Source: Tyto alba
Lineage: Eukaryota; Chordata; Aves; Strigiformes; Tytonidae
DNA length: 64,000 bases
Reading direction: 5' to 3'
Assembly: GCF_018691265.1 (NCBI RefSeq)
Contig: NW_024881261.1
Location: 24,329,374 to 24,393,373 of the forward strand
Positions 11,801 to 25,000 of this stretch are shown piece after piece. The position numbers and the translations under genes are program-made. Position 1 is the stretch's first letter. Every line of letters begins with the position of its first letter. Under the pieces are notes generated by a model. That model was given only the letters and a program-made list of their open reading frames with translations. It did no database searches and was not told the origin of the DNA.

Positions 11801-14800
11801 ATTTCTTGTAGCTAAAGAAGTGACATTGCAAAACAATAGAATTGGTTGGGCTGAGGGAAGAATAGTCAAGCCCAATAGGCAGGGAATAATTTGGAGCTTG
11901 TTGAATATACTATTAGTGTAGTGGGCAGCAAAATGAAATTCTTAATTCTAACTGGTCAAACTTCACTGGGAGGAAACAAAATATATGGTGATTTTTATTT
12001 TTTATTATTTTTGTAATAAAACATTCATCAAACTTCTAGCCTATTTTTAAAAAGAGATACTTCTGTTGAAGATGACTAAAGATGATGCAGAAAACTTAAA
12101 AGTATCACACACATCATGTAAGATAAATTCATTTCATGGAGAAGAAAAATCTGTACTTTCCCATAGTGAGTTTACAAGCATTTATGTTCAGAGCAATGTG
12201 ATTACGACCAGAGAAAGAAAATTCTACTCTGACATTTTAAACTCCATTAACTTACTGCCTTGTATGGATTCTGGCTATCTATCAGTACAGGCACAGCCCA
12301 CTCTTGTCACTTCTCTCCACTGTTTCGGACAGAACTGCTTCAGAGCAGTGTTGCTGCTGCTCTGCCAAATACCAACAGTACCATGGGTGAAGCTGCTGAG
12401 TTTGACAGATAGGGAAGTAATTCTGTACATGAGAATTAAAGTAATAGAGGGGAACCTGAGAAGGGACTTAAGTATACAAAATTTAAATACTGGAGCAGGA
12501 TCAGCAACTTGAGGAGATACTGGCTTTTCAGAAGCTGGATTGTTGAAACAGATCAGTGCTCTGAAAGATCTGATCTGCTTTACCTGAGACCAAATGCTTG
12601 ACCATTATCCTGTTTTTCTGTTCTTCGTTTTGATTGAGCTGTCTGAGGAAAGTGACACTAGTGTGAAATGCTCATAATGAAAGATTTAAGACACTTATAG
12701 TCACAAATGAAGTGGTTGAGATCTTTCAGAACAGACATCTGCTCTGCAAGGGCAGCACTTGGCTAGGTGATGATGCAGCTTCTGGCTTTCCATCCTCCGT
12801 GCTGTAGGTGCTGTGCTTTGTATTTGAATCTATATGTTCCATAAGCGCCTACATGCATTCAATTTCTATGACGTGGGCAAAAAGTACTTTACTCTCTACT
12901 AAATGGTTAACTATCACTTTTCTCAACAATGTATTCTTGGTGAATGCTGCAATATACCTTTATCTGATTTTTTTTGATGCTTATTTAACTACGGTGATAC
13001 CTTTCTGCGTTTCAGTCACTAACCACAGCTAGCAGGTCAGGCTAATCATCAGTAAGGGTCTCTTAGCTTATAAATATCCTGTCTTGTAGTCGTGGTTTAT
13101 CAAATGTTTCCTTTAAGTAGAGCAGGGCCAAGCATTATTTTTAAAAGTAAAGAAAAGCTGTCTAGAGCAAGACTAAGCTTAACTGTAGCTTGTAGTCGAT
13201 GAGAACAACACCCTATAGCACTGGGTCAAACAGTCATTCATGTCAGAGGCTTTTGTCACTTCCAGAAGTTGTGAGGTCAGCCTCTCTTCAGCTGAAGCCA
13301 GCCCCCTCTAGGCACAACTAAACCCACACAAATTACTCTAAAATAGGTGAAACTCTATGCTAGTATTTAGAAAGAGATGTAAAGTTTAAAACAAAACAAC
13401 CCCAAATCTTAACTGTAAAAGAGTTGGATTTAGTGTAGTTGTAGCAGCTGTCCTATCTTATCCCAGTGGATGGAAGTAGCAGTGACCTGAATAAATTGGC
13501 ATGTTCTGGGTGCATATCCAGGGGTCTCTATCAAGTGAGAAGTTCCCTGGTGTTGCAGGGCCATGCAGAAAGAGCTGTGCATTTTCTCTGGACAGGCTAT
13601 GAATTGCTTACCAACACCTGCAAGCCACCAACTTGGAAGTCACCTATGTAAGTTAATTTGTGAAAAATGTGTTCTGCCTCAAGATTCTTGTCATGATTGC
13701 AGCAGTGAAAGTCAAATACATGGCTAAACACTTACAATGAGAAATGATCTGACTGTTGTGGAGAACGGTTGGTAAAACAATTTCCTCATACTGAAGTTTT
13801 CTTCTGGCATATCTGACTTGCCTGGATCTCAGGGTACGTGAGAGGAGTGAGCTGTCAAAGACAGGTTAGTGTTTCTGTTTTTTTGAGAGAAAATTAAACT
13901 TGCAATGTTTATGTTTATGTATTTATGTATCTTGAAAAAGGATGAAGAAGAAAGGAAGAAGGTAAAGTTTTTCCTTTTAGAATTTTGTGCACAGCACAGA
14001 AGATGGCTCTCAAGGGGTTGTAGTAATTTTCTGATTTTTTTTTTTTTTTTCTTCATATCCTATTACAAGTTAAAATATCTATAGATCTGTACCTCCCCAT
14101 CTTCAGTCTGTTGTATTGGAGTATCTTTAAGATGAAGGAAATGTGTTGTTACAGCAGCTCATCTGAACTTTACAGTATTTAAGAACTTAGTGACAAGTGA
14201 GTGAGAGTACTGGAAGAGCCCTGATGATCTCATGAGAGAATGTCTTTTCCTTATAGATTTCTATGGCTTGTCTATGTGTAGTAGAAACTCGTGATTACTG
14301 TTAGGAATTTCCTTATTTTTTTTTAAATAGAATATTCTATTTCAGTGTACCTGCAATTTATTTAGGGATGATTTTACTATTTTGTGGGAACTGTGGCCAT
14401 CTGCTTTAAGGAAGTGGATAAAACCCATTAGAGTGTGTGCATGGGAGGGACAGGGAGAAGAGATTAATCAGACAAAAAGCAATTTTATAATAATAAAAGC
14501 ACATCACAAACTTTTTTTTGATTTGTGAAAAATTATCTTTAAGTGATTAAATCAGCTTCTGATTTGACTGGAATAATCTCTTTGTTCTGTTACTATGTTT
14601 GGAGACTTAATTTACACCAGTTTCTTCCATCAGCTTTAAAATGAATCTTTTATTTCTTTAAATGTGTGTAGAGATGGTAAATGCCTCCGTTAGTACTTAC
14701 ATGCAGCTTGCTTTTTTTGGACATGAAACCTGAGAATATTTTTGCAGAACGAATAACCCTAAAGTGTCAGTTGGACTAAAAAATTCCATATGCCAACAAT

Positions 14801-16379
14801 ATGGTGTATACCACTCCTGTTCTGGAAAACTTAACATATGCTTTCTGCTGCATAAGTGAATTACACCAGTGAGGGAAGAGTTTTTAAATTCATATTAAGG
14901 GCCAATGTTCAGTGATTTATTCTGGTTCCTGACTTCTTGTAACTTTAAAGTATCATGTAGTTTTGTTTTGTGCTTTGAAACAAGATATTTTTCCTCCACG
15001 TAGTGATATTGGACTGTAGACATGCAATTTGTTTTACGGAGATTAATAAAACAACAAACCAAAAAAACCATGATTCACTATGTTTTACCCTTAGAGATGT
15101 GTAGCTTCAGAACGTAAGTGGGGTAATTTACAGGTGTCTTCCCCTTCCCAATGTAGTTGAAATTTGGATTGAAGAAGTATGTCTTTGAGAGGAGGTGGAG
15201 ACAAAATCAAACAGTGGTTTTAAAGGTAAGTTAGCAAACATGTGGTGTTACTGGAAATGATGACTGAAATCATGAACTGGTTGTTGCAAATGCTAGGGTA
15301 TGTTTCTTGTTCCAAATCTGCTAGAATTCTTAAATAAAACCCAAATGACAAATTTTTGGCAATTACTTTTCCAAAGGAGAGAATAGGCCAGTCCTTGCCT
15401 TGAGTACTGCTTAATTTTGGTAGTGGCTTCACATATAGCTAAAAGTAGATTTTTATCCCTACTTCTGTTGTGCAGCTTGAATGTGTTCCTTAGCTCTTGC
15501 TTCTGATTACATTGTTTTATTTAGTCTTAACTGGCTTGGTATTTTTTCCACCTCAAATATGAAGAATATCTACTATTAGTAATATCAATCTTCTGCTGCT
15601 GTTTCTCACTCTGAAAAGCAAGTCAGATTGGCAAACTAGATTTTAAATATTGCAATGTATTTTTTTTTTCCTTTAGTCACCCAAGTTCTATTCGATCACT
15701 TAGTTAAATGCTGAGAAGCAATTCTTGTTACAGAACTTGCCTCTGTGGCTGTGGTTCTTAATTCCTGCAAAATTATGACCTTTCTGACATTTATCTTGAA
15801 ACACAGCAATAGGAGCTGTTATGAAGGAGCATTGTTGTTATCTAATTTGAACAGTAAAGTATGTTTTCCATAACTATATAACGGTTATAAGTTCATCTAC
15901 TAAATTGTCATGCATAATTATGTAATTTCTTCCTTAATTTTTATGACAACAAGAGAGAGATAATTAACGCTAAATAATGTACTTTGATTGGAGTCTAATG
16001 TAAGAACTTGTGTTGAGGCATGGAAATGCACCACAAGTGAGTGGTTATTGCAACTACCTGCATTTCAGGCATTTGTGGATACAAGATGACTTGTTGCATG
16101 AGATGTAAACTGATAAAACAAAGTCTGGATCTTTTTTCAGTTACAAATATTTTACCAATAAATATCTTCTGAAAACATGAGCCTAGCATCCTAGCAGCTC
16201 AAAACTGAATTGGGGCAGGAGGGGAAGCTATGTGCATAATACTTCAAAGTAGGTCTAGTTTATCCCTATAGTCATTTCAGGCCCTGTTGCATCTGTAACA
16301 ATATGAAAAACTGGATAGGGAATCAGTAGAGAGGGCAAACCTTTCCTTTGTTTACTTTGCCTAATAACTCAAGTCTACA

Positions 16380-18060
16380 GGCTCAAGGGCAGCATTGGCT
16401 GAAGTGACCATGAAACAGTGGAGTTTAAGATCCTTAGGGCAACAAGGAGGGTGCACAGCAAGCTTGCTACCCTGGACTTCTAAAGATCAGACTTGGCCTC
16501 TTCAGGGATATGCTTGGCAGAGTAACATGGGATAAAGCCCTAGAAGAAAGAGGGGCCCCAAGAAAGGTGGTTAATATTCATGGATCATTTCTTCCAAGGT
16601 CAGGAGTGATGCATCCTGACAAGGAGGAAGTCAGATAAGGCTGCCAGGAGGCCTGCATGGGTGAACAAGAAGCTCCTGGACAAGCTCAAGCATAAAAGAA
16701 AAGCCTACAGATAATGGAAGTGAGGACAGATATCCTGGGAGGAATACAGAGAAACTGTCCAAGTAGTCAGAGCTTAGGTTAGGAGGGCCAAAGGCCCGAC
16801 AGAATGAAATCTGGCTAGGGACATTGGGGCAACAAGAAAAGCTTCTGTAGGTACATCAGTGATAAAAGGAAGGCTAGGGAAAATTTAGGCCCTTTCCAGA
16901 AGGAAACAGGAGACTTGGTCATCTACCTGGACTTATGCAAAGCATTTGACATGGTCCTGCATGATGTCCTTGTCGTTAAACTGGAGAGTCATGGATTTTA
17001 TGGGTGGACCACTCAGTGGATGACGAATTGGCTGGATGGTTTCTCTCAGAGTTGCAATAAATGGATCAATGTTAGAGTGGAGAGCACTGACGAGTGGTGT
17101 TTCTCAGGGGTCAGTGTTGGGATGGGCGCTGTTTAACATCTTTGTTGGTAACCTGGACAGTGGGATTGAGTGCACCTTCAGCAGGTTTTCCAATGACACC
17201 AAGCTGTTTGGTGTGGTCAGCACACTGAAGGGAAGAGATGCCATCCAGAGGGACCTTGACAGCCTTGGGAGGTGGGCCTGGGAGAAGCTCATGAAATTCA
17301 ACAAGGCCAAATTCAAGGCCCTATACATGGATCAGGGCAATCCCAGGCACAAATACAGGATGGATGTTGACTGGATTGAGACCAGCCCTGCAGGGAAGGA
17401 GTTAGGGATAGTAGTGGATGGAAAACTGACTATGAGCCAGCAGTGTGTGCTTGCAACCCAGGAACCTAACTGCATCCTGGGCTGGATCAAGAGAATTGTG
17501 ACCAGCAGGTTGAGGGAGGTGATTCTGTACCTCTGCTCTGGTGAGTCCCACATGGAGTACTGTGTCCAGCTCTGGGCCCCCCAAGATAAGAAGACATGAG
17601 CCTACTTCAGTGAGTCCAGAGGAGGGCCATGAAGATGATCAGGGGGCTGGAGCACCTCCCTTGTGAGGACAGGTTGAGAGAATTAGGGTTGTTCAGCCTG
17701 GAGAAGGTTCTGGGGAGACCTTATAGTGGCCTTCCAGTACTTAAAAAGGGGCTACAGGAAAGATAGGAAGGGATTCTTTATCAGGGTGTGTAGTGATGAG
17801 GGGTAATGTTTTTTAACTGAAAGGGGGTAGATTTAGATGAGTTAGAAGAAATTCTGTTCCAGTGTCTTTCCACCCTTACAGTAAAGGTTGCTCAGAAAGG
17901 CTGTGGCTGTTCCTTCCCTGGAAGGGTCCAAGGCCAGGTTGGACAGGGCTTTGAGCAACCTGGTGTAGTGGAAAGTGTCCCTGCCCATGGCAGAGGGGTT
18001 GGAACTAAGTGATTTTTCGGGTCCCTTCCAACCTAAACCATTCTGTGATCCTGTGATCTT
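16380..18060 (+). mobile_element. CR1 LINE, 5'-truncated and internally deleted
   Basis: This is the 3' portion of a chicken-repeat-1 non-LTR retrotransposon. Remnants of ORF2 can be read in shifting frames: the linker before the reverse transcriptase, then from 16915 the motif [15 protein letters not shown] and, around 17036-17599, the region with [11 protein letters not shown] and EYCVQLWAP. The end TTCCAACCTAAACCATTCTG with two ATTCTGTGAT-like units is the typical CR1 3' terminus; there is no poly(A) tail, as expected. Frameshifts and stops make it inactive. The polymerase motif normally FADD reads FSND (17186-17197). Near 16915 the text jumps from the ETGDLV segment straight to the YLDLCKAFD segment, so several hundred bases of the polymerase start are missing. 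The left border is approximate. Confidence 0.9.
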
Positions 18061-18549
18061 GTTGTAGACTTTTATTTGCTCTTATCCTGAGACTAGAACC
18101 AAAGTTTTCTGTGATGGTATACTGAACAACACACTTTGGAACAAATCTCTTATTCTGAAGTAAATAATGTTCTGATGCTGCAGAAAAATTACATTATGCA
18201 TAATGATCAATGGATAGCAATACTGGCTGATGAAAGGGTAAAGAAGGAAAAACTGCCCTCATAGCTCCCAGAGGCTTTCCATAATTACTGAAACTGTCGT
18301 CTTGTATTGACTGTTAGTTGATGATGATCTCTAACTCTTTCTTTTACTGAGAGGATGTATGTTGGAACAGTTTCCCAGTACCCTGACTTCATGGGTCAGG
18401 TAGGAAACTGATATTCATGTCAGGGTTCTCCAGTGAAGAGCGGAAAAGAAGCAAGCTATTCCTGTAGGAAACTAGGGTGTCTTGTTGCTGTTGGCTTAGA
18501 ATCCTTACAAAGAGACCTTTTGTAATAAAACTGCATTGCATTTTTCATC

Positions 18550-19330
18550 AATGGTTACACCCACAGAATAGCGAATGTAACCTGATCTTCTACTGAGGAT
18601 AAATTTTCCTTGTGCCAAACTTCCAGTGTGTTTTGGGGACTGGCATAGATGTAGGCGGATCTTCTCAGTAAAGAAGTTACTGAGTACGTCAGTCTTTTCT
18701 GTTGTGACCACATCCCCCACCTATTCAGCAGTGGGCCCACATTTTACCTAGTCTTCATTTTTCTGTTGCTCTACTTACACAAGCATTTTTTTTGTTGTCC
18801 TTCATGTCCCTCACCAGATTCAACTCTAGGCAGATTTTGGGATGGACCCCATTCCTGCATGCTCAGGTAGTGTCTCAGTATTCCCCCTGAGACATCTGCT
18901 CATGCTTCTACCTTTTGTGTGCCTACTTTTTGTGTCAGTGTTGTCAGGAGCATTCTGTTCATCCATGCAGGCCTCCGGCCGCTTTTTCTTGGCTTCCTGC
19001 TCAGCAGGGTGAACTATCCTTGAGCTTGGAGATGATCCTTGAAAATCAACCAGCTCTCCTGAAGCCCTCTTCTTTCTTGGGCTGCATCCCATGGGATTTC
19101 TCAAAGTAGGGCCCTGAAGAGGCTGAAGTCTGTTCTGAAGCTCAGGGTCTGATATATCTTGTTTCTTCATTTCAGGGTCCTGAATTCTTGTGGTCACTGC
19201 AGCTGAGGTTGCCCCTGACCTTTGTATTCCCAACCAGTTCTCCCTTGTTTCTAATAGTAGTGTGCCTTCTATTTTTGGCTCCTCAATCTGTATCTATCTA
19301 TTAATGAAAGACAATATTTAGAGCCTACAG
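18550..19330 (-). mobile_element. CR1 LINE fragment, opposite orientation
   Basis: Read on the minus strand, this piece aligns with the ORF2 region of the + strand CR1 next door. Shared landmarks are GGGCAACCTCAGCTGCAGTG, GGAGGCCTGCATGGATGAAC and GGGCCCACTGCTGAA. It continues past the point where the neighbour is deleted, into the segment CR1 elements have before the polymerase core, and then fades out near 18550. It lacks the CR1 3' end. An open frame of 135 codons at 18826-19233 runs through it in a frame different from CR1 coding and is not a gene. Borders are approximate. Confidence 0.8.
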
Positions 19331-20816
19331 TGCGTGATAGGGTAAGTACAGTATTTTTCATTACAGTTGAGGTAAGCAATTTTCTTATTAAACTAATTTT
19401 CTGTCATGGCCTAAGAAGGTTTGACTTGAGCAACTATCTTGCTTAATATTTGTCCTCAGGTACATATGGTGCATAAATGAAATGATGAATAACAGAACTG
19501 AGAAAAAGTATTGCTTTGGCTAGTTTTACAAGCTTTATGCTAGGATATCTTTGTGTATGCAGCTTAAAACGTTTGGGTATGCTGCAGCTGTTCTGGTCTC
19601 ACTGCTCTTATAAACTAGTTGTGACAGTTTTAAATCAAGTGATTTAAACTAGGATATAGTGGATCTTGTATTGTAATTCAAGAACTGTCAAAATTCTTTA
19701 ACTGTCCAAAAAGGCACAGATTAGTTCAAGGTAGTCTCAGTTCAGGTTAGCAGTAGGCAAAGACCAAAAGCCTTGTTGTGTAATGAATGTAAATGTAACT
19801 GCATTTGCAGTTCATAAGGATATTTAGGAGTAATCGATATTCTTGTGATGGAGCTTATCCAGCAATGCATCTTTTTAAAGCAGATGATAGAGAAGATTGC
19901 TTTTTGTCTTTTTTAATGGACACATGGATGGCAGTACCAGACATGTTCTTTTCAATGTTTGTCTTCTGTTGGAATAGTAAAGTGAAAGGATAAACTTGAA
20001 CTGCATTTTAGTAGCTGAGTCTTTGCATGAACTAGAGACAAGCTTATCTCTCCTTAAAGGTTGAAAAGTGCACAAGAAGATAGCTATAGAAATTAATGTC
20101 TTAAACAGGTATAGTCACAGACGTGTCGAAGTATCAGTATGAGAAATGGCAGTTATTTCTGTAACCCCTGAATTGATGAGGAGCACTCTGGCCTGTACTG
20201 GGTAAGTCACAAGTGTCGCCTTAGCTAAGTCATTGTGTTGATGGCAAACAGCAATGACGGTTCTCTTCTGTCTTTCAGGTTTTTTAAATTCTCATCAGAT
20301 AGTTGCTATATAATGTGAGGAGCAGGTGGATTAAAATGGGAGGCTTATTAAAGGCTGAGCCAGGAAAGTCCATATCAACTTCCTTGCCCATTCTAGTGTT
20401 TCAGCCATTTTCTGGGTATCAGCTCTTCAGTTGCAGAAGAGTCTGAAGACTGCTATCAAGCAGGGAAGCTATTAAAAGCGGTTGTTTGGAACTTCAGTTA
20501 CTCCAGCGGAATTGCTTCCTTTGCTGTCTTCAAACTTTTTCCTGATTTGGAAGAGGCTGCATATTGCAACTGTTTTTGAGGTGGAAAGCATTAATAAGAA
20601 TTTATTTTCTTATGCAGGCCTTGTCTTGTTTGCCTGCCCAAATGCTTCCTCGGAAGGAGCAGAAACAGACTTCAACCAGACTGATAGTCAGTACATGTGA
20701 AAGCCAGATAACTTGTAAGTTGCAAGAGTGTTTGGGTGGATTTGGTTCCTGGTGACCACAGATTTGATTGTTTTGAACAATTTCTCATAAATGAATAAAA
20801 TATCTATTGTATATGT

Positions 20817-20848
20817 GGTGTGTGTGTGTGTGTGTATATATATATATG
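20817..20848. repeat. (TG)n(TA)n microsatellite
   Basis: An alternating TG run passes into a TA run and then AT-rich sequence. It is likely polymorphic. Confidence 0.85.
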
Positions 20849-21981
20849 TAAATATATAAAAATAAAATAACTACTCATGAGTGCAATATCTGCCTGTGCA
20901 TAGGAAAAGAATGGTTAAACCGTTAATCTCAAAATAGGATGCAGTAGTACATAATGGAATGAAACAATTAGTGCTAAGGTTTAAGTGTATGCAAGCTGGC
21001 ATGTTCAATCTTCCTATTTAAACTCTATGGAAACCTTGTCAGTTGCTAACATACGTTCATGTAGTCGTCTAAGCTTGCTTAGCAGATGTTTTTGATACTG
21101 AAGTGTGATATACTGAATGTTTATTGTAAGAGTTACTGCTCTGAAAAATAATAATGCTTCAAGCATCCAGATGGAAGTTACTGGGAAGGTTACTTGCTTT
21201 GGTGTGTGTATTTGCTTTTAAAATCTTTATTTTTCTTGTAATTTTGCTCAAGACTGATCTCAGAAGATGTTTCCCATTTCAGCCTCTGTGTATACAGGTG
21301 TCTATCCTTCAGCTGTCTTCAAAAGATAATTTGTTACAAACAGGTCACAAAGACCACTTAATACTTAAAAGAAAACTTATTATCAAGTGTAAAAATACTT
21401 TCTTAAATTACTGTATAAGTCTTACGAGGTTCTAAGTGAGAGAACAAGTTAGTAAACTGACTGGTGTTTGGACTACACTAAAAATCATTTTCACAAGCCT
21501 AGCTGTCTTTGCAGCTTTTACAGCATAATAGTTGTGCTGAATAACAGAGATAAACAAATGGAGTTTCTCTCGAACTCCAGAGTAGTAAGCAAAAAGGTCA
21601 CTTTTTATTTAGCTTGCCCTGATACAATGATGAAAAAACTGGGTTGTGAAGGGGTAGTAACTGCCAAACTATTGATTTAACTGTAGCAAATGAAGAAGTG
21701 TTGCTTGATTCTTTGCCACACTTAAAGTTCTGTTTTTCTCAAAGTAAATGGGTGGGGAGTAGAAACCTCAGTAAACTTTAGGTAGGCTTCAGCTTGACTT
21801 CATTCTTTCTCTGAGGGGGGAAAAAAGTAAAAATAATAGCATGGCATTTCTTTTATTTCTCAAGTTAATGCTGGAGAAAACGTGCATTCCTTAGTGCTCT
21901 GACTAAACTTCACTGCCAGACCAGCCAAGTGCACTCTACCCCCCATGCAGCATGAAGGAATGTATTTTTCTGTTGATCTGA

Positions 21982-22004
21982 TTTTTTTTTTTTTTTTTTT
22001 TTTT
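21982..22004. repeat. Poly(T)23 tract
   Basis: Twenty-three T followed by CCCTCTTCCCAG. The combination reads like a strong polypyrimidine tract and 3' splice site inside intron 1. Confidence 0.8.
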
Positions 22005-25000
22005 CCCTCTTCCCAGCATGACATCAGTGATTATCATAGCTCAAAGCTACAGAATATAAAATGTTTTACCTCTCAATTGCAAGCTAATTTCTGGCATAGC
22101 AATTTTGCTGTGGCAATTTCTTTTTTTGGGGGTGGGGAGGTGGCAGTTGGAATATCTGACCTTTTCTCCAATTACTCAGGATAGTGAAATGCTAAAGAGG
22201 GTTTATGACCCTGAAGCAGTTACTGACTGTTACAAAGGATTGTTGTTGAGCATTGCTTGTGGCAGATTTTTATGCTGTTGTCTTGCACTTTTTTCTTGCA
22301 AAGAGCAGACTTCCTTGCACGTGGCTTATTAGTTATCAGCATCATCAATTTAAAACTAACCTTCTTACTGTGTGGCAGTGGAGGAAGTAACTTGTGAAGG
22401 GGTTTGAACTTGATGGATCTAGCTTCTGCTTTCACATTTGAGTGTAATTCTTTTCTTCAGAGAGTTTTTCCAGTTTGTTAGCTGGCCCAAACCCTTGTAT
22501 TTTTGTTTAATATAGTATAATGGTTGCTCAGAGTGGTTCTTTTATGTTCTGTTGCTTTTAAATCTGGAGCCAACTTCCTCAAATAGGACAAAATGTTGAG
22601 AACAAATATAGCCTCTTGTTATAGGAGATGCTTTTAGTCAGATTTGCAGCAATACTGCTGTTTCCCTCTTCAACCATGTTATTGTAGCAGGTATATTTGG
22701 AGATGAAGCTCCTTTGTTTACTTCACAAAGATTTAAATTATTTTTCATTAATTTCTATTAAACTTCTAAAAGGGTTTTAACAGTTATAAGTGGTACCTGT
22801 AACTTCTCAAAGTGGTAGCAATTATATACTATCAAGTGTTGGTGGCACTTTAATACCCCTTTTCTACTGTGGAGTTGATTTGTCAACATTCTTTTAATGT
22901 AAGTCAGCAATAGTCTGCTGTTATATGTGAATTGGGTGATACTACATGTTTGTACAGTGTCTGGTACAATGGAACTCTAAAATACTAACAAATTACAGTG
23001 AAAATCTTCTGTTTTGAAGTTGAACTTTCTGATGTCTCTTTAGTCAAACTCAGTGTCAAGCATTAATTTTTAAGACCAGTTTATAGAGGCTTTACTTCTC
23101 TACTACTTAAAACTAACAGTGACTAGGATTATTCCTTTTGTATGCAACAGCTGAAACCAGGCTTTGGCCAGTTTTGCCAATCATGGGAACTTAACAAAAT
23201 AAGTAGTTTTAGCTTAGCTGTGTATGTACTGAACTATAACCTTCAAGTTGCTTGCTTACATTACTTAATTTTCCCTCATTTTTTCAGTTCAGGATAGTAG
23301 CAGCTTCATGTTACAGCGCTACACTGAGAAAGTCTGTCCATCCCATCAAGCATGTTCAGATGCTACTGCCTACAGTAATAGGGCCTAACAAATCCATTGG
23401 TACAAAGAGAAGCCCCACAGATTTCAATATTGTGTGAACTAAGCTTTCTAGTAGGGACTAAAGGAGTGAGACTGGTGCTTTCATAATGCTTTAATAGGCT
23501 GAACAGAGAGAAGCATAATGTAATGTATATTAATGTTAGTCCAAAGCACTGCTTTAGAAGAAGGCTTGCTCTAGCACTGTTTCAGGTGGCAATAGGTTTT
23601 AATGGCTGAACGTAGACTGTAAAAGTGGCTAAGAGTAGATTCTACTCTAGGTGGCATGGTAGACAATTATTCTAGGTGAGAAATAGGTCGGTAGAAAGAA
23701 TTAAATGATAAAAATTCTCAGAGGAATCACTGACAACTAGGAATTAGTTTACACCACTCTTACTGGTTATGTCGTGCCATAGCAGAAGATTCTGGCTACG
23801 TTGGTAACATCTGCTGCTATGCCATACTTGATTAGCTTTTACCACAAAAAAACCCCTGAATCTCTTCAAAGAAAAATTTTCAGTGTGAGTCAAGAAATAA
23901 ATAGCAAATGTTATTGAAAACAGTTGTGTTTAAAGCTTTTAGATGTGAAGTTTGTTACCTATCAACATAGTAAGCTTAAGATTTATTAAAACCTAATTTT
24001 AACAGCTGAGTAAGTCTTCATCTCACTCCGAACTAATGCCAGATCAGACATTTCTTTGATTTTTAATATTCTCTAAGTTTTCTGCTGAGTGGCTGCTTTG
24101 TAATAGTCTGCAAATTCTTTGTGATGCTTCTGCACTTAAGGGGATCATCTTCTACATGCTGAAGTCCTTGCAGAGCTGGTATAAGTGGTCAGAAGCACTG
24201 AAGGCAAAATCAAGCTGGAAACCAATCACATAATATCAAGTTTCTGACACACTGAAGTTTTTAATGGTACTGTAAATGAGCACTGTCCCTTGGAAAACAG
24301 CCACTAGTCCTTATTCTATTTAATGTAACTAGATATTGTTGTAGCTAATTAAAACATCACATTTAACACGTGAGCAATGATTTATGCCATTAACTCACTG
24401 TACACTTGAATTAACTGTTAGTCAAGTAAAATGAGTCTTACGAAAGACAAATTGTCCAGTATTCTACAAAATTTGGATAATCACTATAAAGATATCATGT
24501 TAGTACATATCTTGCTGGTGAAGAAACATTTACTGAGGCAAGGTTTATGCCAAAAGATGAATGCTGCGAGTTTGTTGCATAAACCATATATTAGTTAACA
24601 CATGAAGCTATTTTTAATACAATATTAAAAACTCAGTGAAAAAGTAACATTATTGATGAAGATGATTTTAGGTGATTGTTTCCCTTGAGGGAAACACAAG
24701 GATTAAACAAAGTCAATGAAGGACAGAACTTGGTCTAGTTCCTGCACTTGCAGATTGATTTAAGAAAATAGATTAAGGTAGCATCTATTTCATATTTCTT
24801 CTTTGCCTCAGTACTTTGTTTAGCACTAGACTCATTTAGTTTTTGTAACTCATCAAGGTAATGGAAATAGCTACTTGCTTGATGAGGCTGCAGATAAATA
24901 AGCCAGCACTGACAGGCAGATGAGAACAAGTTCAGTAACTTGGACCAGTGTCATGGGAAGAGATAGGGGGAATTGTTGTAACAATTTTGGAATTGTTTAG

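Noticed and set aside
17036..17599. Open frame of 187 codons resembling reverse transcriptase
   Set aside because: It is a genuine CR1 polymerase remnant but truncated, with a damaged active-site motif and no intact ORF2, so it is listed as part of the mobile element and not as a gene.
18826..19233. Open frame of 135 codons on the minus strand with a basic, protein-like composition
   Set aside because: The DNA aligns with CR1 ORF2 in another frame, and its first codon is TTG rather than ATG. It is a by-product of a decayed LINE.
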